From: Euglena gracilis
Lineage: Eukaryota; Euglenida; Euglenophyceae; Euglenales
Assembly: GCA_039621445.1 (NCBI GenBank)
Contig: CP154957.1
Location: forward strand, 10,534,409-10,598,408
Reading direction: 5' to 3'
Length of the DNA stretch: 64,000 nt
Shown here: piece after piece, positions 44,001 through 56,886 of the stretch
Layout: every line of letters begins with the position of its first letter
How positions within the stretch are numbered: the first letter of the stretch is position 1
Program-made: the position numbers and the translations under genes
Notes under the pieces: model-generated
The model's input: the letters and a program-made list of their open reading frames with translations, nothing else
Told to the model about the DNA's origin: nothing
Database searches by the model: none

Positions 44001-47000
44001 ACCTCCCCCTGTCTGCTGCCCCCCCCCCCCAACAGACGCTTGGCCCTCTTCCTCCTTACATGCATGACCCCCTAAAAGTTAGCCTCCGGCCTTAACCTTC
44101 CATCCTGGCCCCCACTTTTAAGTTTTTTGGCCTCCTTTGTGCAGGGCCAGCCAAAATTCCGAACATGCAAACTCCCAAGGTTGGCTCATGGCCTTGAATC
44201 CCCCCAAATAATCATATTTTTGGGTTCGTTGTTGGACAATTTTTTGGGGGGTTAACGTTTGGGTCTTATTTTTGGAATTTTTGCTTTTTCCCTCCAACCC
44301 GCACCTCCAAAAAGTTTTCATTTTAGGTTTCCGAAAACACCGAAGCTTTTGGCGCTTCATGTCAATTGGTATAACTTGAAATTTCCCATGTTTTTTGTGA
44401 TTCAAAAATGTCAAATGTCAAATGTCAAAATATCAAAATTTGCGTCATTTTTGTACCTAAGTTCGGTTTTATTGTGATATTTCAGGAAGTTTTTCACCGT
44501 CCCAGCACATTGCTCTGTCAGGAGCGTACCATTGCTTAACACCTGTCCCACCCCACCCCCGGGGGGTGACTGTCTGGTTTTTTTCAGAGTGACTGACTGG
44601 TTTTCTGGCCAAGAACCCCCCGGGGGGTTGGCCCAAAATATGAAAAAGTGGCTGGCCTGGCGCCGAAGGCGCCGGAAATTTTTGGATTTTTGAGACATTT
44701 TGGCAAATGTTCAGCGCATTCAAGAGTGGCCGATCCCCCCCCTTGGGGGGGGGTAAAGTGACTGACCGGGTTTTTTGGGAAAAAGTGACTGACTGGTTTT
44801 TTCAGAGTGGAATTGACCCCCCCCCCCGAGGGTTGCTGAGCAATGGTATGGTCAGGAGGTCTGAAATTTTGGGGTTCTTGTTTTCGGATTTTTGTTAGGT
44901 CAGCCCAGGGGGGTCGTATTCTTTGGGCGGGGTTAAATTTACGGTGGTCTTTAACTGGGGGGGTTACCTTCACCCATGGCCCAGGCCAAGTGCCTCGGGG
45001 TTATGCACAAAATTGCCAGGTGGCATATGAACATCATCAAAAGCTTTTCCTTGTAGTGGATCAATTTTTTGTGCCATTTGTATTGCCTCCGTCCTTACTG
45101 CACCTTCGGCGCCGTCTGTGTAAGTTTTTCTGTGAACCGTGCAGAAGCATCATTGCGAGAAGAAAAGGAAGGAGTTGCTGCAGACAGCCATGACCACCCC
45201 CATCAGGGATTTGCATGTTCATCCCCCAATTAGCATCTGGGGATACAATCACTCAGTCACTGGCCGACCCCCCCCCCTGGGGGGTGACTGGTTCTTTCAA
45301 GGTGAGTGACTGGTTTTTCGCCCGGACTCACTCCCCCCAGGGGTCAGCAAAAAACCACTAAAGTGACCCGGCGCTGAAGGCGCCGGAAAAAAAATTGGCT
45401 TTCTTTCCTTTTTGGGCCAAATTTCCTGTGGATTCCAGAGTGGCCACCCCCCCCCCCCGGAGGGGGTAGTGCCAGACTGGTTTTCCGAAGAAAGTGAGTG
45501 ACTGGTTTTTGGAGGAGCGTTGACCCCCCCGCGGAGGTCGGCAGTTGTATGATCTGGGCACAGGGACACATTTACATCCTTCCCAAATGAGAATCTTGCT
45601 TTAGAGTGATCCTTGTGGTGTGGTTTCACTTGGGAGCACACCATTAAGGTGTGTCTGACCCCCCCCCCCCCAGCGACCGACTGGTTTTTCCAGAGTAACT
45701 GACTGGTTGGTGACTGCGGACACCCCTAGGGGTGGGGTCGGCCAGAAATCGCCGGGAAGGGCCACTCAGCACCAAATGCGCTAGTTTTTTCCTTTTTTTT
45801 AAAAAAAAAAGTGGTAGCCGGAAGCTTTGAACCATTTTGACCCAAGTGACCACAGAGAAGGGGTTGGAAGTGGTTTTTTTTTTTGAAAGAGGAAGTGACC
45901 CCCAGCGTTCAGTTACCACAACTCCGCTTTAAATCAGATGTAAAAGTACTCCAAAAGCCCTGACCCTGATGGCAGCGGTGATCGGGAAGTCCCGCGCCTC
46001 CCGCGAATTGGACCGCTCCCTCTTCAAAACGTACGAGCACATCTATGGGAACCAGGCAGGCCGCTGCGCAATGCAGAAATGAATGGATTTTTGGGGGGCA
46101 AATTAAAGGCATACTTTTGGGAAAGCACATTTCCTTAATAACAAAAATCATAGATTTTGGCCATTTTTTTTGCGCTCGGACCCCCAAATCATATAAAATG
46201 AATTTTTCTGTGTTTGTTTGTACTTTTTTTTTGCTTTGTTTCCTTCGATTTCCCCATTTGTTGCACATTTTCATTATTTTTTTTTGAGGTTCCATGTCCT
46301 CCCCCCGCAAGGGAGGGGAGCAACTCTGGCCTGGTGCCAGGATGCCAAGCTGGGGTTCATCGATTTTTTCCGGGACGAGTTCACGCTGAATTTCAGATCA
46401 GTGACCACGAGCACTTCGCATGACCATGTTCACAGTAGGTGTGTTGATATGCACTGTGTGAAAGCTGCGGTCCACCACATCGGACATCTTTCAGCCAGAC
46501 AATTTCTGTGTGCGTAGTGTGTGGGCGTGCATGTGCGTGGGTGAGTGGGTGGATGGGTGTGTTTGTGCAACATGGCGGACAGTGTTGGGCGATTGGGAAA
46601 ACAAAGTGTTGCCTGACCAAGTTCACAGCTCAGCCCATGCAGTGCATGTGTGCATGAGCTGCATGCGCGTAACACGTCGCGCGCATGCATACACGCACTC
46701 GCCTACACGCACACGCATACACGCATACGCATGCACGCACACGCATGCATGCACACGCATACACACACACACACATACACGCACCCGCATACACACACTC
46801 GCCTACACGCACACACATGCACGCACTCGCCTACACGCACACACACATGCACGCACACGCACACAAACACGCACACGCCTGTACCTCTGTTCTATGGATC
46901 ACTGCCACGCCTCTGGGAGCTGTTCCGCATGGTGACGGCGGACCAGGAGGGGCTAAAGACCATCTGCTGGGAGAGCTTCCTCGTGTACCTCATCAATGCC

Positions 47001-50000
47001 AACGTGGCGCCGGAGCGCCACTCCCTGTGTCCCCCTCGATTGGGGGGGGGGGGGCTGAATCAGAGCGCCAGAACCAGAACCGGAACCAAGATCAAGTTCA
47101 CAGCTGCGCCTGATGGTCTTGTCAAGTCAAGTCAAGTCAAGTCAAGCCAAGCCAACCAAGAGCCACCTAAGCTCATGAGCCTTGGTCAAGTTCACAACTA
47201 CGTCTGTTGGCAAGTCTTCCGCAGCTTGAGACCCATTTGCGCCAATCTGGCGTTGCTCTGCCGGCCCCTCTGACGCGTCTCAGCAGCAGTGGCTCGAAAT
47301 GGAAACCTTTTCCCTGTCCATTTACTCCCCACCCTCCACTCTGCCCCTTTCGACGGGGGCCACAGAAGCCACGCTTGAGGAGGCCATCGGAGACTACGAG
47401 GCCCTCGACTTCCAAGAACAGCCCCAGTGGTCAGCTGGCTGCAGTCGGCTGCTTTAGCCAGGGCGTGCCAGCGGGCTGTCATGGCTGGTTCTCCCGGGCT
47501 GTCTGGGCTGTCTGGAAGCGGGCTAGCTTGCTGTCTGGAGAACCGGTTAGGGTCCTTCCCGGGAAACAAGGCTGCTGTGTGCAACTGTGGAGGAGTTAGA
47601 TAATGTGTAGTTGTGCACCTGTGAGTGGGGTATGTGGCAGATAGCGTTGGTGTGGGACAAACACATCAACCAACAGACTGTTGCTCAAGCCACAAGGGTT
47701 TTTTCACCACTCACCCCCAGAGGTCCAATCCATACCATTGCTCAGTGTGTGGCAGACACCAGCGGCGCTGTGGTGGCTGACTCTGTGAGTGACTGGTTTT
47801 TGGTGATTGGTCACTCCATGCGATCGGGCACGATGACCGAAAGTCGGGCAGGTGCCAGATTTTTTTTTGGAAAAATGGTTGCTTTTATTTGCCCAGGTTA
47901 CAGATTGACAGACCCCCCCCCCCAGGTCGCAGATTGACCCCCCCCCAAGGGGAAATGGAGTTGACTGCCTGGGCTTCAAAATGTGTGGAAAGTGACCTTC
48001 AGCACTGGAATTGCCCCGCCTCAATCCTGGCCGACGCCTCCGGGCACTCCAAGGCCCTTCCCTGGGTGGGTTTGGGTTTGGTCTGTTCCTCCCATGCTGC
48101 CACGCATTGACGGGCGGGCGCCCTGCCGGTGGTTCTCCGGGCTGAACCAGTTCGCCGCGCTGTGCGGCACGAGGCGCGTTAAGCTGCTGGACCCTGGGAA
48201 GAAGCACAGTGTGCCGCTGGCGTGGCGACTGATGGGCCAGGCTTTCTCCTCCAGCAGCTGTGCAGTATGCCTTCTTCTCCACCTCGCCCCACCACAGCTG
48301 AAACTCGAGCCCCTCTTGGCGCAGTTTTTTTGTGTACAATCATTTGTGTGTTTCCTTGATTGTGCTTGTGTGCGTATATATACATATGTCTGTGTATATA
48401 TGTATATATGTATACATACATATGTAAATATGTGTGTGTGTGTCTGTATCTGCGTTCTGCGACTCTGCGCTGTGTTGTTTTACGTGCGCAAATAAGGCAG
48501 AGACCAGCGAGAGCACCAGACACTGGATAACGATTGCTTGTGATGCAACTGGGGAACAAATCCCAGTCTCTGGACATTTGTAAATGTTTGTCTTGTCTTC
48601 ACTAATTTCAACCGTTTCATTGGAAAAAAAAACATTGAAATGTGGGGTTGCCTGCTGCCAGCCAGTTTGAAGTGCCGGAGGCGTGGGAATCCCTGAAAAC
48701 AGTGGAGCATTTGGCCGGGACCGACATCGTAGCGCTGTCGTGCGGAGTCCATGGCTGTGCTTTCCCAAGTGTTGTCATGTGAGCCATATCTGTGGACATT
48801 AGAGCACATTCTTCGGGAAGTTGTTAAAGTTTTGTGTGTTGTGTCCCATGCACATGCCACCCTTTATGGCACTGTGGCTTCAACCAGTCAACGTCCCTCT
48901 GGCTATGCTGCTGACAAAATGATTTTTTTTGTTTTGATTTGGCACCACGATTGCTAGCGATTGCTTGCTTCTAGAGATTGCGCACATTTTCTGTGGCACA
49001 GGAACTGAAGGGCAATTGGCACATGAATTGCACCAGATCAACCCTCTCTGGGCGCGGCAACAGTTTCGTAGAGCAAAAAAAATCCAAAATTTTTGTTCCA
49101 AAATTCCACTGCTGATTTCAGGTTTCTGAACAATTTCCAATGCTTCTGTGCTTGGACTACAGGATCTACCCCCTCCTGGCTCGTGGCTGTTGGACTCACC
49201 CTTTACCCTGGCTCATTGGCTGGGCCTCTTGGTCCCAATAAGCCAGGGGGGGGTGGATGTTGACTCCAAAGGTCCTGGGCGGTAATGACAGGGTTTTGCT
49301 TTTAAGTCGGGGGGGGGGGGGGGCGGTCGGCACCCACCCACCCACCCCCTGGGGTGGGGCCCCCCAGGGGAGGTGGGTCCCGAGGGACCCACCCACTTTT
49401 GCCCGAAAATTGCCAAAAATGCTAAAAATATCACATTTTTCAAATGTTTTGGCGCCTTTGGCGCCGAAAAAGATATACCCACCAGCCCTTACCGCCACCC
49501 CCGGGGGGGGGGGGCGGGGGCCAAGGAACCCACCCACCCTACCCCCCCCCCCCGGGGAAGGGGGTCCAAGTCCAAGACTAAAAAAAAAACCCCTGGGTAC
49601 TGAACTGCCCTGGATAAATGTCTGGGGGGTAGGTGGTAGCCAGGGGTGGTGGCAGACACTTACCAATACCCCGGGCGGGGGGGGGGGGGCAGCGAATGGT
49701 GGGCCCGGGGTTGCGATGCCCTCTTCTGACTTGGCGGTGGGCAGCCCCTCTCCCAACGCTGCGCAGCCGTGCGGGCGACCGCGTCACCCGCTTCTGGGAG
49801 CCACGCCCCTCCAGCCACATTGTGGGGGAGTACCGGCACGAGTACTCGCAGTCCGTCCAGAAGTGGGACGCCCCCGCGCTGCTGCTGACGCTGGCGGACC
49901 CCCCCCCCCACCGTCCAGCCTCGGTCTCATTGTTCCAGCATTGGACCAAAAAAAGCTGCCAAATTGATGTTGACCTCCCTTGGCTCAAACACTACTAACA

Positions 50001-53000
50001 TGAGCCAATTGATGAAAGTCTTCGATGTCTTAGACTGCCCATCCTTGCTGAAGCAGCTGGCTACAGAGGCACGCATATCCCTAAAGCTTTGGCTGCACCT
50101 CAGTACTATGATGCATCACCCTCAAATTGACCACAGGGTCCTCGACTGGAGTTGTCCAGAAAAAGATGTGTCCCACCAGGACACAGGACCGACCTATCTG
50201 CCACATACCCCCCCCCCCCCATGTCCAATGGCCCCCCTATGTCCAACGATCCCCCTTCCCAGTCAGAGGAGTCTTTTCGGGGTTTGGCCAGTTTTTTTTT
50301 TGGCCCGTTACGAAGCGGTGGGCCGATTTTTTTTGTGACCGGACAAATGCCATTTTCACTTTCTGGACAGAAATTTGTAACAATTGCCCAAAATTTCCGG
50401 CGCAAAGCGCATAAGGAAAGTTTTGGTGGGTTCCTGAAAACCCTCCGAAAACCCTCCCTTTTTGGGCTCTTTGTCTAACCATCACTCCCCCCTCCCCCGG
50501 GTGGAGGACAGAGGTCACCATTGGACATTGGGGGGTAGGGAAGTCGCAGGGAAAGTGAATGGATTTTGACCCTGAAAGACTGCTTGGGACAACTCTCTGA
50601 CATCTTCATGTGATGATACGTTGGGGGGCACCAAAGACCCGGCCAGTTTCCAGGCGGGACTTTGCCGATTTCCCACGTGAGCCACTGGCAGTTTCCTGGG
50701 CAATGGCCCGAGCAAACTCTCGGGATCGACATGGAGAAGGGCACCAACCCGTTCCCCAAAAGCTATCGTCTTGGGCCCTCGAGGATGGATATTGATATTG
50801 GTTTTGGGGGGGGTCCCGATAAATTTGGAACGATTGACACCCCAATATCCTCGATAAAAGTCGATAAAACCGACATGATGATTTGTGCCCCGATATCCTC
50901 ATTTTTGTGATTTGGAGGATCCCAAAATCGCCCCCAAAAACAACAAAAATGCACGTTCCCCCCCCCCCCCCCAATAAAGCCGATATTTCACGATATTTTT
51001 TCAAGACCCGATAAATTCAAGATTTTCGATAAACCCAATATGGGCCGATATCCAATACGATACCCATCCTTGGGGCCCTTCCCAGTTGATTTGTCCTGCC
51101 AAAATATCCGGTACCCCCCCCCCCCCGGTGTTACCGGCTTCCACCGGCTTTTTTTTGGTGACCATTTCCCGGGTGGGACAGCAGGTATCGGCGGCAGTTT
51201 CAGGAGCGCGGCCTCGCGGCACGGGCTCCTCTACAGCTGTGCCTCGGTGGGGTACGTGGAGGTGCTGCGGCACGACATCCACAAGACGGGGATGGAGCGG
51301 GTCACAGCCAAGCTCTGCCTGGAGAGTCCTTTCCGGTTTCTGGCTCAAAGGTTGCCGGATAATGTGAAGAAAACACAATGTTGTTGAAACAGCATTTGAC
51401 CATGTACTGACCTTCAGCGGTTTGGTTTCTCCGCCAATCTCTCTTGGGACATCTGGTGACAATTCCTTTTCTTTTTCTGAATGTCATTTCGGTTGCATAT
51501 TTTGTCGACCAATCCAAGTGGAGGCCCAGCATGAAGCAGACCCTTCGAGACCACACAAACCAGGGAGATCTCCCCGCAAACGACGCATGACTTGATATGG
51601 GTATACGCATGCTGATATGTGCATGTTAAGGCTGCCTGTCGCACAGCTACAAGGCAGTGGGCTGGAATACATTTTACAGCACAAAAAGCATCCCCTGGGT
51701 GTACAGGTGTACACCCCCACCCCCGCCGGATGCCTGAGAACCCAGTCCATAGGATTCAGGCCCAAAATGGGGGCTGGGGGGATAAAGAAAAACGCTCATT
51801 TTCGGCTCAAAAAACAGTTTTTCCGGGTCCGGGAGGCCAAAAAACATGGTTTGGGCAAAAAAAAATTCGACTTTTTTTGACCCCAAATCGACCCAAAGTC
51901 CATTGGTTTCGGGCCCAAAACGGGGGCGGGGGGTCGAAAAACGCTTTCAGTGTCCCGCCCCTGCCACACTGTTAGATTGGCAAACTGTCAGGGTCCCCAC
52001 TGTCAGCCATATTGTCTTGTACAGAAGGCTTCGTTCCCGTCACCGGCCAACCTGTCAGGGTCAAACCCCGTTGACTTTCTTTGGAGGCCCGACAACGATG
52101 ACCGCCAGTGTCCCGCCCGGGGAAATTTCTCAGCGTCTCCCACGCCGGCCAACTGTCATGTCAGGCTGTCAGGATGTCCCGGCCGACCTGTCCGGGGACA
52201 CCTTTGTTTTGGGGGGGTGATAGGTTTGCGCCCAGGGATTTTTTTAAGTTTGGACCCCCGGGGGGGAGGGGTAGGGTGGGTGGGTCCGCCAGACCCCCTC
52301 CCCCCCGGGGGGGGGGTCCCCCCCGGAGGGGGGTGGGATATACTTTTCGGCGCCGCAGACGCCGAAAAAAATCCTATTTTTAGCACTTTTCGCGATTTTT
52401 CGGCCATTTTTTGTGGGTCCCCCGGGACCCCCTCCCCCCCCCCGGTCTTAAAAAAAACCCCTGTCCGGGGACACCTTTGTTTTGGGGGGGTGATAGGGTT
52501 GCGCCCAACGAAGGTCCCTCCCTGCCTGCGGCACCATCACCGACCTGCTCATCTTGCCGTCGGAGGAGCTGGTGTGTACCACCGGCATGGACAAGACCAT
52601 TTTTGTCTACGACGGCGTGGTGGACCGCACCCTGCGGCGGTTCGACGGTCACCGGGGAGGTGCCCATCCATTCTCCACGAGATGTCTGCCTTTTTTCCTT
52701 TAATATTATTAATTTAATCATTATTTTAAATTTATAAAAAAATTGAAATCATTAATTTGAAAATGATATTATTAATTTAAATAATATTTGATATTGTTAT
52801 TGTTTAATATTGTTATTGTGTTTAATATTATTATATTAAAAAATAACATAGACCTCCCGACCCTGAGAAGTCCCCTATGCCACCTGCCACCCAAGAAGCG
52901 TCTTCATTGTGAATGTGTGCTGGTGTATGTGTGCGCGCTAGGGGTTTCTTAATTGGAGGGACCACACCCCAGGGAGGACCAGCCACCAGCACGTTTTTTT

Positions 53001-56000
53001 TTTTGAGCTAGCAACTCCCAGCTGGTTGCAGACCCCTCGGGGGGGGGGTGGCTTCTGAAATCAGAAGACGTGGCCGAAAATAGTGGGAAAATCCCAATCC
53101 GAATGGATTGTGCTTTTTTTCAACTTTTCGGGTGTGCAGCTGTTGGACCCCCCCCCGGCTCCCCACCCCAAAGACCCATCAGCACCTTTTCCAGCTTGCC
53201 GGTTCGACCCGTGGGATCCCAAAGTAATCCCCCGGTGTTCAAACATGTTTTTTTTTTGGTAAACTCGAACCCGCAAAACACGCGGCTGGTTTTGCGCAAC
53301 CGATGCCAGCGGCAAAGAGGGAAGGCCTGAGGGGGGGGGGGTGGATGGCAGCGTCCTCAGCCTCTCGTTTAGCCGGCACTACAACTTCCTGACGTCGGTC
53401 GGCCAGGACCGCGAGCCGCACCTGTGGCCCATCAACATGCCGGCCACGCGGCCCTTCCTCCTGCGGGACCCCGAGCACGCCGCTGCCTCGTTTCCGACGT
53501 GAATGACTTGGCTTCCCCCCTCGTTGATTCTGGTTGACCCAAGAAATCCGTTGTGATTGCAGCAACTGTGTCTGCACTGGGACACAGCCCTCTCCCACTT
53601 GTGTAACCCTTTTCCACCGCCCATTCACTGATTCACCCCCTCCGGGAGTGGGATGCGCTAGAAGTGCACCTTTTTTCCATTCAGAACGTTCAGGTGTGGT
53701 GCATTCTTTTCTTTCCTGCACATCCCTGGCATCCAGAAGAAGAGAACTTCGGTCTGAGCAGTCCCAGCCCGAGCTTCCCAACCGTCGTCAGTTTGATGCC
53801 CAGCGGGCTGCAGGTTCGCCACGTGAAAGACCTGCAGGACAAAGACATATTCCCCCAGCAAGGTGGGTGGGCATTGGTCTGGCCGGGAGGCTCGGCACAC
53901 CGCGGACGTCATCAGCGTCTTCGCCGTCCCCTTCTCTGCTCAGCTGCTGTGGAGCGTTGGGCCAGTGGGTGCACGTTCACAAAGCAGCTCCTCCCCCTCA
54001 TAACCCGCTCCTCACCATCATATGCCAATGCATTCCCGTAGAGAAAGGGTTGTCAAGGTGCGTCCAACCCAGGGTGCGCCAGGCTTCCTGAAAGAATCCA
54101 TTCCAAGGTGTTCATTGGGCAAGTGGAGGTGAATGTACGCCACCGATGCTGAAAAAAAGACGGAACTGGAAAGGCGATTTTTATGGAGGAGGAACTTGAC
54201 TGGAACGGGCAGAGTATATTCTCTTCAGCATTGGGATGGGGCCACCTACAGCCCACAGTCATGCATTCTCACGCTCACACATGACCGACGCAGTCACGGT
54301 CACACATTGCCACGCTCACATGTGTGACCTACACAGTCCACAGTCACACCCGGTTTGGGGGGTCGTCCGCCCAACGCTCACGGTGACGTTCGACCGACAG
54401 GGGACGCTCCTGGTGTGGGACATCCGCACCCTGCGGGCGGTGCAAGCGCTTCCCTCAGGGTTCCGCTTATGTGCCTGAGCCAAGGAAGATCATGTGGCAA
54501 AGCACTTCAGGGGTGTCGGTCTGTGCGGCACCAGTTTCTGGATCAGTCTTCCCTGATCCACAAGGGCTTTCAGTTGCTCCAACCTCTCGGCTGCCCTGAA
54601 TAGGATGGCTTTTCAGTCTTTGATTTTTTTCCAGTTTTGGATTTCAATCTAAATAGTTGCTCCAATATTTCCAACAAGTGCGCCAATAATTCCGATAATT
54701 GCTCCAATAATTCCAATACTTTACACCAATAATTCCAATAATTGCTCCAATGATCCTAATAATTGCTTGGAACATTCCCTCCAATTCAATGAGCGGTTAA
54801 AAACGAATATGCAGCTGTCACCGAGAACGAACGCGACATTTTCCGTTCTGCGTTGCTCGACTGGCGGAGGGCTGCCGCCAGTGTGAGCCAGACTGGCCAC
54901 GAGATCAGGTCGCCCGGGCTCGGTGGGGTCCTCTGTGCTACGCTCAAGGGATTTCTGTCTGCTACGGAGAGAGACCCCCCCCCTTTGGGAGCTTGTCATA
55001 TTCATACACCCAACACCTGCCCATATGATGTGGATGCGATAGAGATTTGTATGTGTACCAGCCTGCATTGATGTTGACAAGAATGCCTGCACTTTATGGG
55101 CTGTGCCGGGCTGTGCCCCCCGTCTAAGCGCCTCCCTTGTTTGAGCATCACCCTTTTGATTCTTTGCCAAAGGTCGTCCTCCCAGAATTTAATTTGTGCA
55201 TTATTAAGGTGTTTCTCAACAATTTCAGGTACTTCTGATTTGGTTCGATATTGCTGATTTTTTGCATCCAAAAACCTGCAAGGTTACCAGTAGACCCCCA
55301 AATATGGGCTTGTTCTCTTTTAGGTGCAAGCGCAAAGGGCAAGAACCCCCCCACCCAGCCAGTTGGTGCTGTTTCTCTTTTATTGAATTATTTCAGCCTC
55401 CCCCCCCCCAAATGAAGTCCCTTTCCCTGTTGAGGAGGAGAGAGTGCTGCTGACGCTTGGCCCTGCAAGCAACGTGTACGCGTTCCAGTACGCCTGCGAG
55501 CGGTCGGGCAAAGACAACACATCGGCCACGAAGTATCCTGTGCAGGCATTCTGGCAGGCTAACACTGTGGGTTGCAGTGGTGGCATTGCGGTGCACTTTG
55601 TGCACTCCTGAATTTTAAATTTGCCTTTTTTTTGAGTTCTTATATTGCCCCTTTATTGCGGAACCAGCCCCGACCCCCACCCACCATAGCAAGGAAGAAT
55701 TGAAAACTCTGACCATGGTTTTCAAAAAATCTGGCAAAGCCGTCTGTGTGGTGCATCGTTTTGTTCATACCCCCCCCCCCAGGGTATTAATTGAGCGTTG
55801 GTTTTGTACAGGAGGGAGAGGGAGGGTCCAGACCCCCCCCCATGGGCCGAGGGGGTGGTCCGGTCCCCGGCTCTTTGCGCTGGCAGACTTATTTTTTTCA
55901 CATCTGTTTTTGTCAATTCGGTGAAAAAGATCATCTGAAAGCACGATTTCGGGCCTTTTTTTGAAGCCCCTGAAACTTTTTTTCCTGGTGCTTTGCGCCT

Positions 56001-56846
56001 GTTTTACCCAGGGGAGGAGGGGGGTCTGGGACCACCCCCTCCCTCCCTCTTAACACCCTGCCCCTCCCCAGCCGAAGGACACATTTTCGGAGGTTTGGTC
56101 AGTCCATGAAAGAGTTTCTTGAAACGAAAGCCCCTTGTGGACAGATTTTACCACTCGTTGGACATAGTGGGGAGGTAATTGATTTCTGTGTAAGCCATCC
56201 CCATGATTAATGATGTGACGAGGAAAAAGGCTCAAAATATGACCACCCCGAATTATGAGGATTCGGCACAGAGCGCCGGTGGTGAAGTACCCTCAGCCAG
56301 TCAAGTCAGCACCCGCCATATCCCAATTCCAAGCATGAAAAATGAAGGAAATTCCGACTTTTTGAGATTTTTAGACTTTCAGGACTTGTGGAACCTCGAT
56401 ACAATGTGGGTCTGTGTGTGGGGGGTTGCTGGTGGGTGGGTTTTCAAAAAAGTGGGTGGGTGGGTTTGGGTCCAGGAAAAAAATGCCCCCCCCCCCGGGG
56501 GTCACTAAGTGAATCCGCGGTCCTCGATGCTGGCCAAACTTTCAGGTTTCCAAAGCCTTCACACACACCAGAGTGACACCAGAGTGTGGGGTTTGGGCAC
56601 ATAAGTGTTTGGACACAAGGGAGGCCCTTGGGGGTTTATGCACAACACGGGTGTCGCCGTACACATCTGCCATGCAGTTTGCCCATCTGCATCGTTTGGA
56701 GGCAGGGAGGCGCCAAATTGCTTCGCCCAAGCATCTCAGCACTCCCCGGGAATAAGGATGGGGGATGGGCATTTGGCAGTGCCTGGCGATATCGTCAGTG
56801 CTGCGTACCAGGAGGCCAGCCATGCCCAGGGCAGCATGGGGAGGCT

Positions 56847-56886
<40 letters not shown>

